A stretch of 64,000 bases of DNA from Phycicoccus sp. M110.8. Its GTDB lineage: Bacteria > Actinomycetota > Actinomycetes > Actinomycetales > Dermatophilaceae. How positions within the stretch are numbered: the stretch's first letter is position 1; every line of letters starts with the position of its first letter. The notes under the pieces were generated by a model that was given only the letters and a program-made list of their open reading frames with translations, made no database searches and was not told the origin of the DNA. Positions 53,585-61,288 of this stretch are shown piece by piece. The stretch is from NCBI RefSeq assembly GCF_032464895.1, contig NZ_JAWDIC010000001.1, positions 2,294,001-2,358,000 of the forward strand, written 5' to 3'. The position numbers and the translations under genes were made by a program.

Positions 53585-54511
53585 ATGCGCCTCGGAGTGG
53601 TCGACGTCGGGTCCAACACCGTGCACCTGCTCGTCGTCGACGCCCACCGCGGCGCGCAGCCGCTGCCGGCGACGTCGCACAAGATCGAGCTGCGGCTCTC
53701 CGAGCACGTCACCGACGACGGCCACATCGCCGACTCGGGCGAGGAGGCGCTCGCGCGCTTCGTCCGCGACTGCCTCGGCGTGGCGGAGGACCAGGGCGTG
53801 GAAGAGGTGATGGCCTTCGCCACCAGCGCGATCCGCGAGGCACCGAACGGCGAGCAGGTGCTCGAGCGCGTGCGCGCCGACACGGGGATCGACCTGCAGG
53901 TTCTGTCCGGCGAGGACGAGGCGCGGCTGACCTTCCTGGCGGCACGCCGCTGGTTCGGCTGGTCGAGCGGCACCCTCGCGGTCGTCGACATCGGCGGCGG
54001 CTCGCTCGAGCTCGCCGCCGGCATGGACGAGGACCCGGACGCCGCGGTGAGCCTGCCGCTGGGGGCCGGCCGCCTCACGCGGGACCTCCTTCGCGGCGAC
54101 CCGCCCACGCCCGACACGGTCCGCGAGGCGCGCCGCTGGATCCGCCAGCGGCTCGCCGCGTCGGTGCGGCCGATCAGCAAGGTCGGGCCGGTCGACCGCG
54201 CCGTCGGCACCTCCAAGACGATGCGCTCGCTGGCGCGGATCGCGGGTGCGGCCCCCAGCAGCGAGGGCCCGTACGTGCCGCGCTCGCTCGCGCGCGACGA
54301 CGTCACCGAGATCGTCGGCCGGGTCGCGACGATGACGGCGGCACAGCGGGCGCAGCTGCCCGGGGTGTCGCGGGAGCGCTCGCGCCAGCTGCTGGCCGGC
54401 GCGCTCGTGGCCGAGGCGGCCATGGACCTGCTCGACCTCGAGCGGCTCGACATCTGCCCGTGGGCGCTGCGCGAGGGGGTCCTGCTCGACCGCCTCGACG
54501 CCATGCGCTGA
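53585..54511 (+). CDS. ppx: Exopolyphosphatase / pppGpp phosphohydrolase (Ppx/GppA)
   Basis: 308 residues. The ASKHA fold is seen in [19 protein letters not shown] (phosphate 1), [11 protein letters not shown], and [11 protein letters not shown] (phosphate 2). It is the short actinobacterial form without the HD domain. By family it trims polyphosphate or pppGpp. It starts the conserved ppx-isomerase-proC block. Confidence 0.93.
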   Translation: MRLGVVDVGSNTVHLLVVDAHRGAQPLPATSHKIELRLSEHVTDDGHIADSGEEALARFVRDCLGVAEDQGVEEVMAFATSAIREAPNGEQVLERVRADTGIDLQVLSGEDEARLTFLAARRWFGWSSGTLAVVDIGGGSLELAAGMDEDPDAAVSLPLGAGRLTRDLLRGDPPTPDTVREARRWIRQRLAASVRPISKVGPVDRAVGTSKTMRSLARIAGAAPSSEGPYVPRSLARDDVTEIVGRVATMTAAQRAQLPGVSRERSRQLLAGALVAEAAMDLLDLERLDICPWALREGVLLDRLDAMR

Positions 54512-54553
54512 CGCGGCTCCGGCGGCCCCCGGGCCGGTGCGGGAGGCCCTCGG

Positions 54554-54559
54554 TACGCT
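54554..54559 (+). promoter_or_regulatory. -10 box of leaderless promoter, isomerase gene
   Basis: TACGCT followed by 7 bases (CGTGGCC) and the ATG at 54567. Confidence 0.6.
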
Positions 54560-54566
54560 CGTGGCC

Positions 54567-55397
54567 ATGGCCGGAGCGGTGTCGATCCCAGGTGCCACGG
54601 TGGCCCTGTCGACCGCGTCGGTCTACCCCGAGTCCTGCGCGTCGGCGTTCGCCACCGCGGCCCGTCTCGGCTACGACGGCGTCGAGGTCATGGTCTGGAC
54701 CGACCCGGTCTCGCAGGAGGCCGGCGCCCTCGCGGCGCTCTCCGAGCTGCACGGCATACCGGTCGTGTCGGTGCACGCGCCCACGCTGCTGCTCACCCAG
54801 CGGGTGTGGAGCACCGACCCCTGGACCAAGGTGGACCGGTCGATCGAGCTGGCCCAGGACCTCGGGGCGTCGACCGTCGTGCTGCACCCGCCGTTCCGCT
54901 GGCAGAAGGAGTACGCCCGCGACTTCGTGGAGGGGATCGCGCTGCGCGAGCGCGAGAGCGGGGTCGCGCTCGCCGTCGAGAACATGTTCCCGTGGCGCGC
55001 CCGCCAGCGGGAGTTCGAGGCGTACCTGCCGCACTGGGACCCGGTCCTGCAGGCGTACGACAACGTCACCCTCGACCTCTCGCACACGGCGACCGCGGGC
55101 TCGGACGCGATGGCGATGGCCGCCGCCCTGGGGGCCCGGCTGCGGCACGTGCACCTGGCCGACGGGCTCGGCTCCCTCAAGGACGAGCACCTGGTCCCCG
55201 GCCGTGGCGGGCAGCCGTGTGCCGAGTTCCTCGAGCTGCTGGCGACCCGCGGGTTCGCCGGGTCGGTCGTCGTCGAGGTCGGCACCCGGCGCGTGACGCC
55301 CGAGCAGCGCGACGTCGACCTCGCCGAGGCGCTGGCCTTCGCCCGGCTGCACCTGGCGACCGCCAGCCCGGCGCAGGCCCCCGCGAGCCCCCGATGA
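54567..55397 (+). CDS. Sugar phosphate isomerase/epimerase-like TIM barrel
   Basis: 276 residues of the xylose-isomerase-like (AP endonuclease 2) fold. Strand motifs [50 protein letters not shown] and [12 protein letters not shown] place His, Glu and Asp metal ligands as expected. The substrate is unknown. A homologue lies between ppx and proC in Mycobacterium. It ends in a run of 11-bp repeats that resemble the next gene's start. Confidence 0.85.
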   Translation: MAGAVSIPGATVALSTASVYPESCASAFATAARLGYDGVEVMVWTDPVSQEAGALAALSELHGIPVVSVHAPTLLLTQRVWSTDPWTKVDRSIELAQDLGASTVVLHPPFRWQKEYARDFVEGIALRERESGVALAVENMFPWRARQREFEAYLPHWDPVLQAYDNVTLDLSHTATAGSDAMAMAAALGARLRHVHLADGLGSLKDEHLVPGRGGQPCAEFLELLATRGFAGSVVVEVGTRRVTPEQRDVDLAEALAFARLHLATASPAQAPASPR

Positions 55398-55425
55398 GCC
55401 CCCGATGAGCCCCCGATGAGCCCGA
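55393..55425 (+). repeat. 11-bp tandem repeats before the TetR gene
   Basis: GATGAGCCCCC is repeated about three times (ATGs at 55394, 55405 and 55416). The same sequence forms the TetR start at 55438 (ATGAGCCCCCG). The first copy contains the isomerase stop. Confidence 0.7.
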
Positions 55426-55437
55426 GGTGATCCCGCG

Positions 55438-56031
55438 ATGAGCCCCCGTGGCCGGCGCCCCGGCGGGGCGGACACCCGGGCGGGCATCGTCGCCGCGGCC
55501 CGGGCGGAGTTCGCCGAGAACGGGTACGACGCCACCTCGCTGCGTGCCGTCGCCCGGCGCGCCGAGGTGGACCCCGCCCTCGTCCACCACTACTTCGGCG
55601 GCAAGCCGCAGCTGTTCGCGGCCGTCATGGACGTCCCGGCCGACCCCGCGGCCCTCGTCGACCGCGTGGTCGCCGGGCCCCGCGAGCAGGTCGGCGAGTC
55701 CCTGGTGCGGACCTTCCTGGCCCTGTGGGACTCCCCGGAGGGCCGACCGCGCTTCCAGGCGCTGATCCGGGCGGCGGTGAGCCACGACGAGGCGACCCGG
55801 ATGCTGCGCGAGTTCCTCACCCGGGAGATCTTCGGCCGGGTCACGAACGCCCTGGCCGCCGACGGTGAGCCGGCGGCCGACCTGGAGCTGCGGGCCGGCC
55901 TCGCCGCCTCCCAGATGATCGGCGTCGCGATGATGCGCTACGTCGTGGAGTTCCCCGCCGTGGTGGCCGCGAGCCACGAGGAGCTGGTGGCCCAGGTGGG
56001 CCCGACCCTCCAGCGGTACCTCGCCCCCTGA
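55438..56031 (+). CDS. TetR-family transcriptional regulator
   Basis: 197 residues. The N-terminal helix-turn-helix is DTRAGIVAAARAEFAENGYD followed by SLRAVARRAEVDPALVHHYF and GGKPQLFAAVM. The C-terminal ligand domain (FRALIRAAVSHDEATRMLRE-like) is of the TetR_C type found in exporter regulators. It sits directly upstream of an ABC exporter whose promoter has a palindrome over the start codon, so it is the likely repressor. Ligand unknown. Confidence 0.9.
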   Translation: MSPRGRRPGGADTRAGIVAAARAEFAENGYDATSLRAVARRAEVDPALVHHYFGGKPQLFAAVMDVPADPAALVDRVVAGPREQVGESLVRTFLALWDSPEGRPRFQALIRAAVSHDEATRMLREFLTREIFGRVTNALAADGEPAADLELRAGLAASQMIGVAMMRYVVEFPAVVAASHEELVAQVGPTLQRYLAP

Positions 56032-56046
56032 CCGCCCGAAAGACCC

Positions 56047-56075
56047 TTGTGCGGGCCCCGCCGTCGGCGTACATT
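56047..56075 (+). promoter_or_regulatory. Promoter of the ABC exporter, leaderless
   Basis: TTGTGC (56047-56052), a 17-base spacer, TACATT (56070-56075), then 7 bases to the ATG at 56083. This is the most complete promoter in the window. Confidence 0.7.
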
Positions 56076-56091
56076 TCAACACATGATGAAA
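56074..56091. promoter_or_regulatory. Probable TetR operator
   Basis: TTTCAACACATGATGAAA is an imperfect 18-bp palindrome (7 of 9 positions paired). It spans the transcription start and the initiation codon of the ABC ATPase gene. Confidence 0.55.
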
Positions 56092-56808
56092 AACGTCATC
56101 GAGATCGACCACCTCCGGGTGGTGCGAGGGGGTCGCACGGTCCTGCCCGACCTGTCGGCGCGCATCCCCGCCGGGCAGGTCATCGGGCTGCTCGGCCCCA
56201 GCGGCAGCGGGAAGTCCACGCTCATCCGGGCGATCGTGGGGGTGCAGGTCGTCGAGGCGGGGGACGTGCGCGTCCTCGGCGAGGTGGCCGGGTCCCCGTC
56301 GCTGCGCCGCCGCGTCGCCTACGTGACCCAGTCGCCGAGCGTGTACGACGACCTCACCGTGCGGGCCAACGTCCGCTACTTCGCCGACGTGCTCGGCGCG
56401 GACCGCTCCACCGTCGAGTCCGCCATCGAGTCGGTCGACCTCATGAGCCACGCCGACGTGCTCGTGGGCCGGCTGAGCGGCGGCCAGCGCTCGCGGGTCT
56501 CGCTCGCGGCGGCCCTGGTCGACGACCCCGAGCTACTGGTCCTCGACGAGCCGACCGTGGGCCTCGACCCGGTGCTCCGACGCGACCTGTGGAACCTCTT
56601 CAAACGCCTTGCGGCGCAAGGCCGCTCGCTCCTCGTCTCCAGCCACGTGATGGACGAGGCCTCCCGCTGCGACCGGCTGCTGCTGCTGCGCGAGGGCGAG
56701 GTGCTCGCCGACGCGACCCTCGAGGAGCTGCTCCACCGCACCGGCGCCGACGACGCCGAGGGCGCGTTCCTCGCCCTCATCGACCGAGCCGAGGAGAACG
56801 CCCGATGA
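56083..56808 (+). CDS. ABC transporter ATP-binding protein
   Basis: 241 residues. Walker A is GPSGSGKST, the signature LSGGQRSRVSLAAAL, Walker B LLVLDEPTVGLDP, and the switch histidine is in SSHVMDEA. It pairs with the ABC-2 permease whose ATG overlaps its stop. It is most like drug or nodulation-type exporters (DrrA/NodI group). Confidence 0.93.
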   Translation: MMKNVIEIDHLRVVRGGRTVLPDLSARIPAGQVIGLLGPSGSGKSTLIRAIVGVQVVEAGDVRVLGEVAGSPSLRRRVAYVTQSPSVYDDLTVRANVRYFADVLGADRSTVESAIESVDLMSHADVLVGRLSGGQRSRVSLAAALVDDPELLVLDEPTVGLDPVLRRDLWNLFKRLAAQGRSLLVSSHVMDEASRCDRLLLLREGEVLADATLEELLHRTGADDAEGAFLALIDRAEENAR

Positions 56809-57539
56809 ACCCCCGCCGCACCGCCGTCACCGCCGGCCGCGTCCTGGCCCAGCTGAGGGCCGACCACCGCACGATCGCGCTGATGCTGGTCGTGCCGCTC
56901 GTCCTCATGGGCCTGCTGGCCTGGGTCTTCAGCGGCACCCCGGTCTTCGACGCGATCGGGGCCGCCCTGCTCGGCGTGTTCCCGTTCATCGTCATGTTCG
57001 TCGTGACGAGCGTGGCCACCCTGCGCGAGCGCACCTCCGGCACGCTCGAGCGGCTGCTCACGACGCCGATGGGCAAGGGCGACTTCATGCTCGGCTACGC
57101 GATCGCGTTCGGCCTGATGGCCGTCGTCCAGGCGCTCGTCACGACCGCGTTCGCCGTCTGGGTCTGCGGCCTCGACGTGGCCGGCTCGTTGTGGCTGCTG
57201 GTCGTCGTGGCGGTGCTCGACGCCGCGCTCGGGACCGCGCTCGGCCTGCTGGCCAGCGGGTTCGCGCGCACCGAGTTCCAGGCGGTGCAGTTCATGCCGG
57301 CGTTCGTGCTGCCGCAGTTCCTGCTGTGCGGCCTGCTCGTGGCGCGCGACCAGCTCCCGGACTTCCTGCGCTGGGTCTCGGACGTGCTGCCGCTGTCGTA
57401 TGCCGTGGACGCGATGAAGTCGGTGACGACCAGCTCCGCGGCAGGCGGCGACGTGGCCTCCGACGCCGGGATCATCGTGCTCTGGGTCGTGGTCGCCCTC
57501 GTCCTCGGCAGCCTCACCCTGCGCCGGCGCACGGCCTGA
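56805..57539 (+). CDS. ABC-2 type transporter permease
   Basis: 244 residues with six membrane helices, from IALMLVVPLVLMGLLAWVFS to GIIVLWVVVALVLGSLTL. The ABC-2 motif TLRERTSGTLERLLTTPM lies before helix 3. With the ATPase upstream it forms an exporter, probably for a drug or lipid. ATGA overlap. Confidence 0.92.
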   Translation: MNPRRTAVTAGRVLAQLRADHRTIALMLVVPLVLMGLLAWVFSGTPVFDAIGAALLGVFPFIVMFVVTSVATLRERTSGTLERLLTTPMGKGDFMLGYAIAFGLMAVVQALVTTAFAVWVCGLDVAGSLWLLVVVAVLDAALGTALGLLASGFARTEFQAVQFMPAFVLPQFLLCGLLVARDQLPDFLRWVSDVLPLSYAVDAMKSVTTSSAAGGDVASDAGIIVLWVVVALVLGSLTLRRRTA

Positions 57540-57571
57540 CGCCCGCGGTCGTGGCGGGGGCCGCCCACCGT

Positions 57572-57577
57572 TAGCCT
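57572..57577 (+). promoter_or_regulatory. Candidate -10 box for proline dehydrogenase
   Basis: TAGCCT, with a leader of about 25 bases carrying GAAAGGA before the GTG at 57609. Confidence 0.4.
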
Positions 57578-57608
57578 TGTCCGCGGCCCCCGCCGCGAAA
57601 GGAACCCC

Positions 57609-58559
57609 GTGGACGCCAGTGACCTGCTGCGCAACAGCCTGCTCCAGCTCTCCAAGAGCGACGCCGTGCGCCGCACCATCGAGAAGGCGCCGGTCAGCCG
57701 CCAGGTCGTGCACCGGTTCATCCCCGGCGACAGCACCGCCGACGTCGTGCGGGCGACCGCCGAGCTGCGGACGACCAACCGGCTGGCCACGATCGACTAC
57801 CTGGGCGAGGACACCACCGACCTCACCCAGGCCATCCGCACGCGCGACGCCTACCTCGAGCTGCTGCGGGCCCTCGCCGACGCCGACCTGTCGCAGCACG
57901 GCATGGGCGAGGTCAGCCTGAAGCTGTCGGCCCTCGGCCAGTACCTGCCCGGCGACGGCCACAAGATCGCCCTCGAGCACGCCCGCGAGATCTGCGAGGC
58001 GGCCTCCGCCGCCGGCACCACGGTGACCCTCGACATGGAGGACCACACCACCACCGACGCGACCCTGGAGACGCTGCGCGAGCTGCGCAGGGACTTCCCG
58101 TGGGTGGGCGCGGTGATCCAGTCCTACCTGCGCCGCAGCGAGGGCGACTGCCGCGACCTGGCCCACGAGGGCAGCCGGGTCCGCCTGTGCAAGGGCGCCT
58201 ACAAGGAGCCGGAGTCCGTGGCGTACCAGTCGGGCGCCGAGGTGGACCAGAGCTACGTGCGCTGCCTCAAGGTGCTCATGGCCGGCGACGGCTACCCCAT
58301 GGTGGCCAGCCACGACCCGCGGCTCATCGAGATCGCCGGGGCCCTCGCGGCCCACCACGAGCGGGACGCCACGAGCTTCGAGTACCAGATGCTCTACGGC
58401 ATCCGGCCCGAGGAGCAGAAGCGGATCGCCGACCGGGGCGACCAGATGCGCGTCTACCTGCCCTACGGCGAGGAGTGGTACGGCTACCTCATGCGTCGTA
58501 TGGCCGAGCGCCCCGCCAACACGGCGTTCTTCCTGCGCGGTCTCGTCACCAGGAACTGA
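57609..58559 (+). CDS. Proline dehydrogenase
   Basis: Oxidises proline to P5C with FAD. 316 residues, the monofunctional PutA-PRODH/PruB type. Barrel motifs GEVSLKLSALGQYL, VTLDMEDHTTTD, VIQSYLRR, VRLCKGAYKEP, YPMVASHDPRL, FEYQMLYGIRPEEQ and VYLPYGEEWYGYLMRRMAER cover the FAD and substrate sites. No P5C dehydrogenase is next to it; instead proC, the reverse step, follows after 37 bases. Confidence 0.95.
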   Translation: MDASDLLRNSLLQLSKSDAVRRTIEKAPVSRQVVHRFIPGDSTADVVRATAELRTTNRLATIDYLGEDTTDLTQAIRTRDAYLELLRALADADLSQHGMGEVSLKLSALGQYLPGDGHKIALEHAREICEAASAAGTTVTLDMEDHTTTDATLETLRELRRDFPWVGAVIQSYLRRSEGDCRDLAHEGSRVRLCKGAYKEPESVAYQSGAEVDQSYVRCLKVLMAGDGYPMVASHDPRLIEIAGALAAHHERDATSFEYQMLYGIRPEEQKRIADRGDQMRVYLPYGEEWYGYLMRRMAERPANTAFFLRGLVTRN

Positions 58560-58596
58560 GGGGCGCCGCCGGGCCACCGGCTGGAAGACTGCCCCC

Positions 58597-59403
58597 ATGT
58601 CCACAGTCGCGATCCTCGGCGCCGGCGTGATGGGGGAGACCCTGCTGTCCGGCCTTGTCCGCTCCGGCCGCAGCGCCGCCGACCTCGTGGTGACGACCCG
58701 TCGCCCGGAGCGCGCCGAGGAGCTCGTCGAGCGCTACGGCGTGCGGGCGATGTCCAACACCGAGGCCGCGGAGGCCGCCGACACCCTCGTCCTCGTCGTC
58801 AAGCCCCAGGACATGGCCGGTCTCGTCGAGGAGATCCGCGACCACGTCCAGCCGGGCAACCTCGTCGTCAGCCTCGCCGCCGGCATACCGACCTCGTTCC
58901 TCGAGAGCCGCCTCCCGGAGGGCGTCGCGGTGGTGCGCGTCATGCCCAACACGCCCGCGCTCGTCGACCAGGGGATGGCCGCGATCAGCGGTGGCCGCAG
59001 CGCCGACGCCCCGCACCTGGCCGAGGCGGCGGAGCTGTTGCGCTCGTGCGGCCGGGTGGTGGAGGTCGCCGAGAAGCACCAGGACGCCGTCACGGCCATC
59101 AGCGGGTCGGGACCGGCCTACATCTTCTACGTCGTCGAGGCGATGATCGAGGCCGGCGTCGTGCTGGGCCTGCCGCGGCCCACCGCCACCGAGCTGGTCG
59201 TCCAGACGCTCTTCGGCGCCGCGACGATGATCCGCGAGACCGGCCAGCACCCCACCGTGCTGCGCGAGCAGGTCACGTCGCCGGGCGGCACGACCGCGGC
59301 GGCGCTGCGCACCCTCGACGACCACAAGGTCAGGGCCGCGTTCATCTCCGCCATGGAGGCCGCGGCCCGCCGCTCCCACGAGCTCGCGAGCGGCCATGAC
59401 TGA
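58597..59403 (+). CDS. proC: Pyrroline-5-carboxylate reductase
   Basis: Final step of proline synthesis. 268 residues. The NADP fold is VAILGAGVMGETLLSGLVRS, then VVRVMPNTPALVDQGMAAIS and the substrate site AISGSGPAYIFYVVEAM, ending with the VTSPGGTTAAALRTL helix. AAGACT 6 bases before the ATG may be a weak leaderless box. It belongs to the conserved ppx-proC-HTH-bS22 block. Confidence 0.95.
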   Translation: MSTVAILGAGVMGETLLSGLVRSGRSAADLVVTTRRPERAEELVERYGVRAMSNTEAAEAADTLVLVVKPQDMAGLVEEIRDHVQPGNLVVSLAAGIPTSFLESRLPEGVAVVRVMPNTPALVDQGMAAISGGRSADAPHLAEAAELLRSCGRVVEVAEKHQDAVTAISGSGPAYIFYVVEAMIEAGVVLGLPRPTATELVVQTLFGAATMIRETGQHPTVLREQVTSPGGTTAAALRTLDDHKVRAAFISAMEAAARRSHELASGHD

Positions 59404-59944
59404 GCCTGCCCGGGACGACCTGCGAGTCGTCCGCGTGGACGACTCGAACTGGCGGACCTACCGGGACGTCCGGCTCGCCATGCTCCAGGATGCGCCCCGG
59501 GCCTTCTGGACGACGTATGCGCAGGCCGCCGCCCGCAGCGACGAGGAGTGGCGCCGCATGGTCGGGCAGTCCCACACCTGGCTCGCCCTCGGTGGCGCCG
59601 AGCCGCTCGGCTCGGTCGCGTGCGTGCGCCTGCCCGAGCAGCCCGAGGACGAGTGCGTGCTCGTCGGCATGTGGGTCGCACCGTCCGCCCGGGGGCGTGG
59701 CGTGGGGGAGCGCCTCGTCCGCACGGTCCTGGAGTCGGCCGCGCAGCGGGGGCTGTCGCGGGTGCTCCTGGAGGTGGCGCACGAGAACGCCCCGGCCCGG
59801 GCCCTCTACGAGCGGATGGGTTTCACGCCGACCGGCCGCACCGGGGAGATGCCGCACGACCCCTCGATCACCGAGCTGGAGATGGAGCTCGTCCTCAGCG
59901 ACGACACGGTGCGCTCTTGGCAAACTCTGGGCAAACCCATCTGA
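59396..59944 (+). CDS. GNAT N-acetyltransferase, first of two
   Basis: 182 residues. The GNAT core is LVGMWVAPSARGRGVGERLV with the acetyl-CoA loop, followed by VLLEVAHENAPARALYERMG. The family acetylates small molecules or proteins; the substrate is unknown. It overlaps proC by 8 bases. It begins like the next GNAT (WRTYRDVRLAML against WETYRSVRLAAL), so the two probably arose by duplication. Confidence 0.88.
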   Translation: MTEPARDDLRVVRVDDSNWRTYRDVRLAMLQDAPRAFWTTYAQAAARSDEEWRRMVGQSHTWLALGGAEPLGSVACVRLPEQPEDECVLVGMWVAPSARGRGVGERLVRTVLESAAQRGLSRVLLEVAHENAPARALYERMGFTPTGRTGEMPHDPSITELEMELVLSDDTVRSWQTLGKPI

Positions 59945-59978
59945 CTTCCCGACCCTCGCGCATGCGAGAGTGGGGCGC

Positions 59979-60506
59979 ATGAGCGAGATCACCGTGCGCG
60001 GGCTGACCGAGGACGAGTGGGAGACCTACCGCTCCGTGCGCCTGGCTGCGTTGGAGGAGTCGCCCGAGGCGTTCGCGGCGACCCTGGCCGAGGAGCAGGG
60101 CTACGACGAGGACCTCTGGCGCCTGCGGATGCGGCGCTCGCAGCGGCTCCTCGCCGAGGACGCCGACGGCAACGCGGTGGGCGTGGCGAGCGTGGGCCAT
60201 GCCGAGGACGCGCCCGAGCGGGTGGCCGAGCTGTTCGGGCTGTGGGTGCGCCCGCAGGCCCGGGGGACCGGGGTCGCGACGCAGCTCGTGCAGGCGGGCG
60301 CCGACACGGCGCGGGCCCAGGGCCGCAGCCACCTCGCCTACTGGGTGGGCACGGACAACGGTGCCGCGGTGGCCTTCGCGAGCGGGTTCGGGTTCCGCCC
60401 CACGGACAGCCGCCGCCCGATGCGGGTCAGCAACGGCGCCGACGAGGACGAGATCGCCATGGTGCTCCCGCTGGGGGACGACCGCGGTGTGCCGACGCTG
60501 GCCTGA
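59979..60506 (+). CDS. GNAT N-acetyltransferase, second of two
   Basis: 175 residues, tandem paralogue of the preceding GNAT. Its acetyl-CoA loop is LFGLWVRPQARGTGVATQLV, followed by LAYWVGTDNGAAVAFASGFG. Substrate unknown. A 34-base gap with a GAGAGT box 7 bases before the ATG hints at a separate weak start. Confidence 0.88.
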   Translation: MSEITVRGLTEDEWETYRSVRLAALEESPEAFAATLAEEQGYDEDLWRLRMRRSQRLLAEDADGNAVGVASVGHAEDAPERVAELFGLWVRPQARGTGVATQLVQAGADTARAQGRSHLAYWVGTDNGAAVAFASGFGFRPTDSRRPMRVSNGADEDEIAMVLPLGDDRGVPTLA

Positions 60507-60522
60507 CGCCCCGGTCCTGCCG

Positions 60523-61188
60523 TCAGGGACGGGACGCGAGCCGCTCGATGAGGGACGTCGGACCGCTCACGATGAGGGTGTCGTGCCCGCTCACCTTGGT
60601 CTCCGGCACGGCATACGTGAAGTCCTGGCCGGGGGACTTGACCCCGACCACGGTCACGCCGTACTTCGAGCGGATCGCGCTCTGCGCCAACGTGAAACCG
60701 ATCGCCTCCTGCGGCGGTCGCATCTTCACGATCGCGAACCCGTCGTCGAACTCGATGTAGTCCATGAGCTTGCCGTTGAGCAGGTGTGCGACCCGGCGGC
60801 CGCTATCGGCCTCGGGCGCGATCACGTGCTGCACGCCGATCCGCTCGAGGATCCGCTGGTGCTCCGGCGTCAGGGCCTTGGCCCAGATGGTGGGGATGCC
60901 GGCGTCGACGAGGTTCATGGCGCACAGGACGCTCGCCTCGACCGAGGAGCCGATGCCCACCACGGCCAGCTTGAAGTTGCGGGCCTTGAGGTTGCCCATC
61001 GCAGCCGGCTGGCTGGCGTCGACCTGGACGATCTTGGCGACCTTCCCGAGGAAGGTCTCGGCGCGGGCGGCGTCGAGCTCGACGGCGACCACCGTGTGCC
61101 CGAGCCGCTGCAGCTCGACCGCCACGGCGCCGCCGAAGCGGCCGAGGCCGATGACCAGGACGTCGTCCTCGTAGAGCTTCTTCGCCAC
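60523..61188 (-). CDS. TrkA/KtrA-type RCK potassium-uptake regulator
   Basis: 221 residues. RCK_N begins VLVIGLGRFGGAVAVELQRL and RCK_C follows (FDDGFAIVKMRPPQEAIGFT, YAVPETKVSGHDTLIV). By family it gates a Trk/Ktr potassium channel in response to nucleotides; RCK_C domains of some members bind c-di-AMP, and the cyclase DisA is encoded at 48 kb. No TrkH/KtrB gene is adjacent, so its channel partner lies elsewhere. The start is GTG 61188, 6 bases after TAGCGT. Confidence 0.9.
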   Translation of the reverse strand: MAKKLYEDDVLVIGLGRFGGAVAVELQRLGHTVVAVELDAARAETFLGKVAKIVQVDASQPAAMGNLKARNFKLAVVGIGSSVEASVLCAMNLVDAGIPTIWAKALTPEHQRILERIGVQHVIAPEADSGRRVAHLLNGKLMDYIEFDDGFAIVKMRPPQEAIGFTLAQSAIRSKYGVTVVGVKSPGQDFTYAVPETKVSGHDTLIVSGPTSLIERLASRP

Positions 61189-61194
61189 GGGGGA

Positions 61195-61200
61195 ACGCTA
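61195..61200 (-). promoter_or_regulatory. -10 box of leaderless promoter, RCK gene
   Basis: TAGCGT on the minus strand, 6 bases (TCCCCC) before the GTG at 61188. Confidence 0.6.
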
Positions 61201-61275
61201 CCGCGTGTTCGCGGCCCGTATGCCGGGCCGTCCGGCCGCGGTGGCCCGGTGGATGCCTGGCCCTGCTGCGGCGGG

Positions 61276-61281
61276 TAGCGT
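61276..61281 (+). promoter_or_regulatory. -10 box of leaderless promoter, deacetylase gene
   Basis: TAGCGT followed by 7 bases (GCGGGCC) and the ATG at 61289. Confidence 0.6.
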
Positions 61282-61288
61282 GCGGGCC

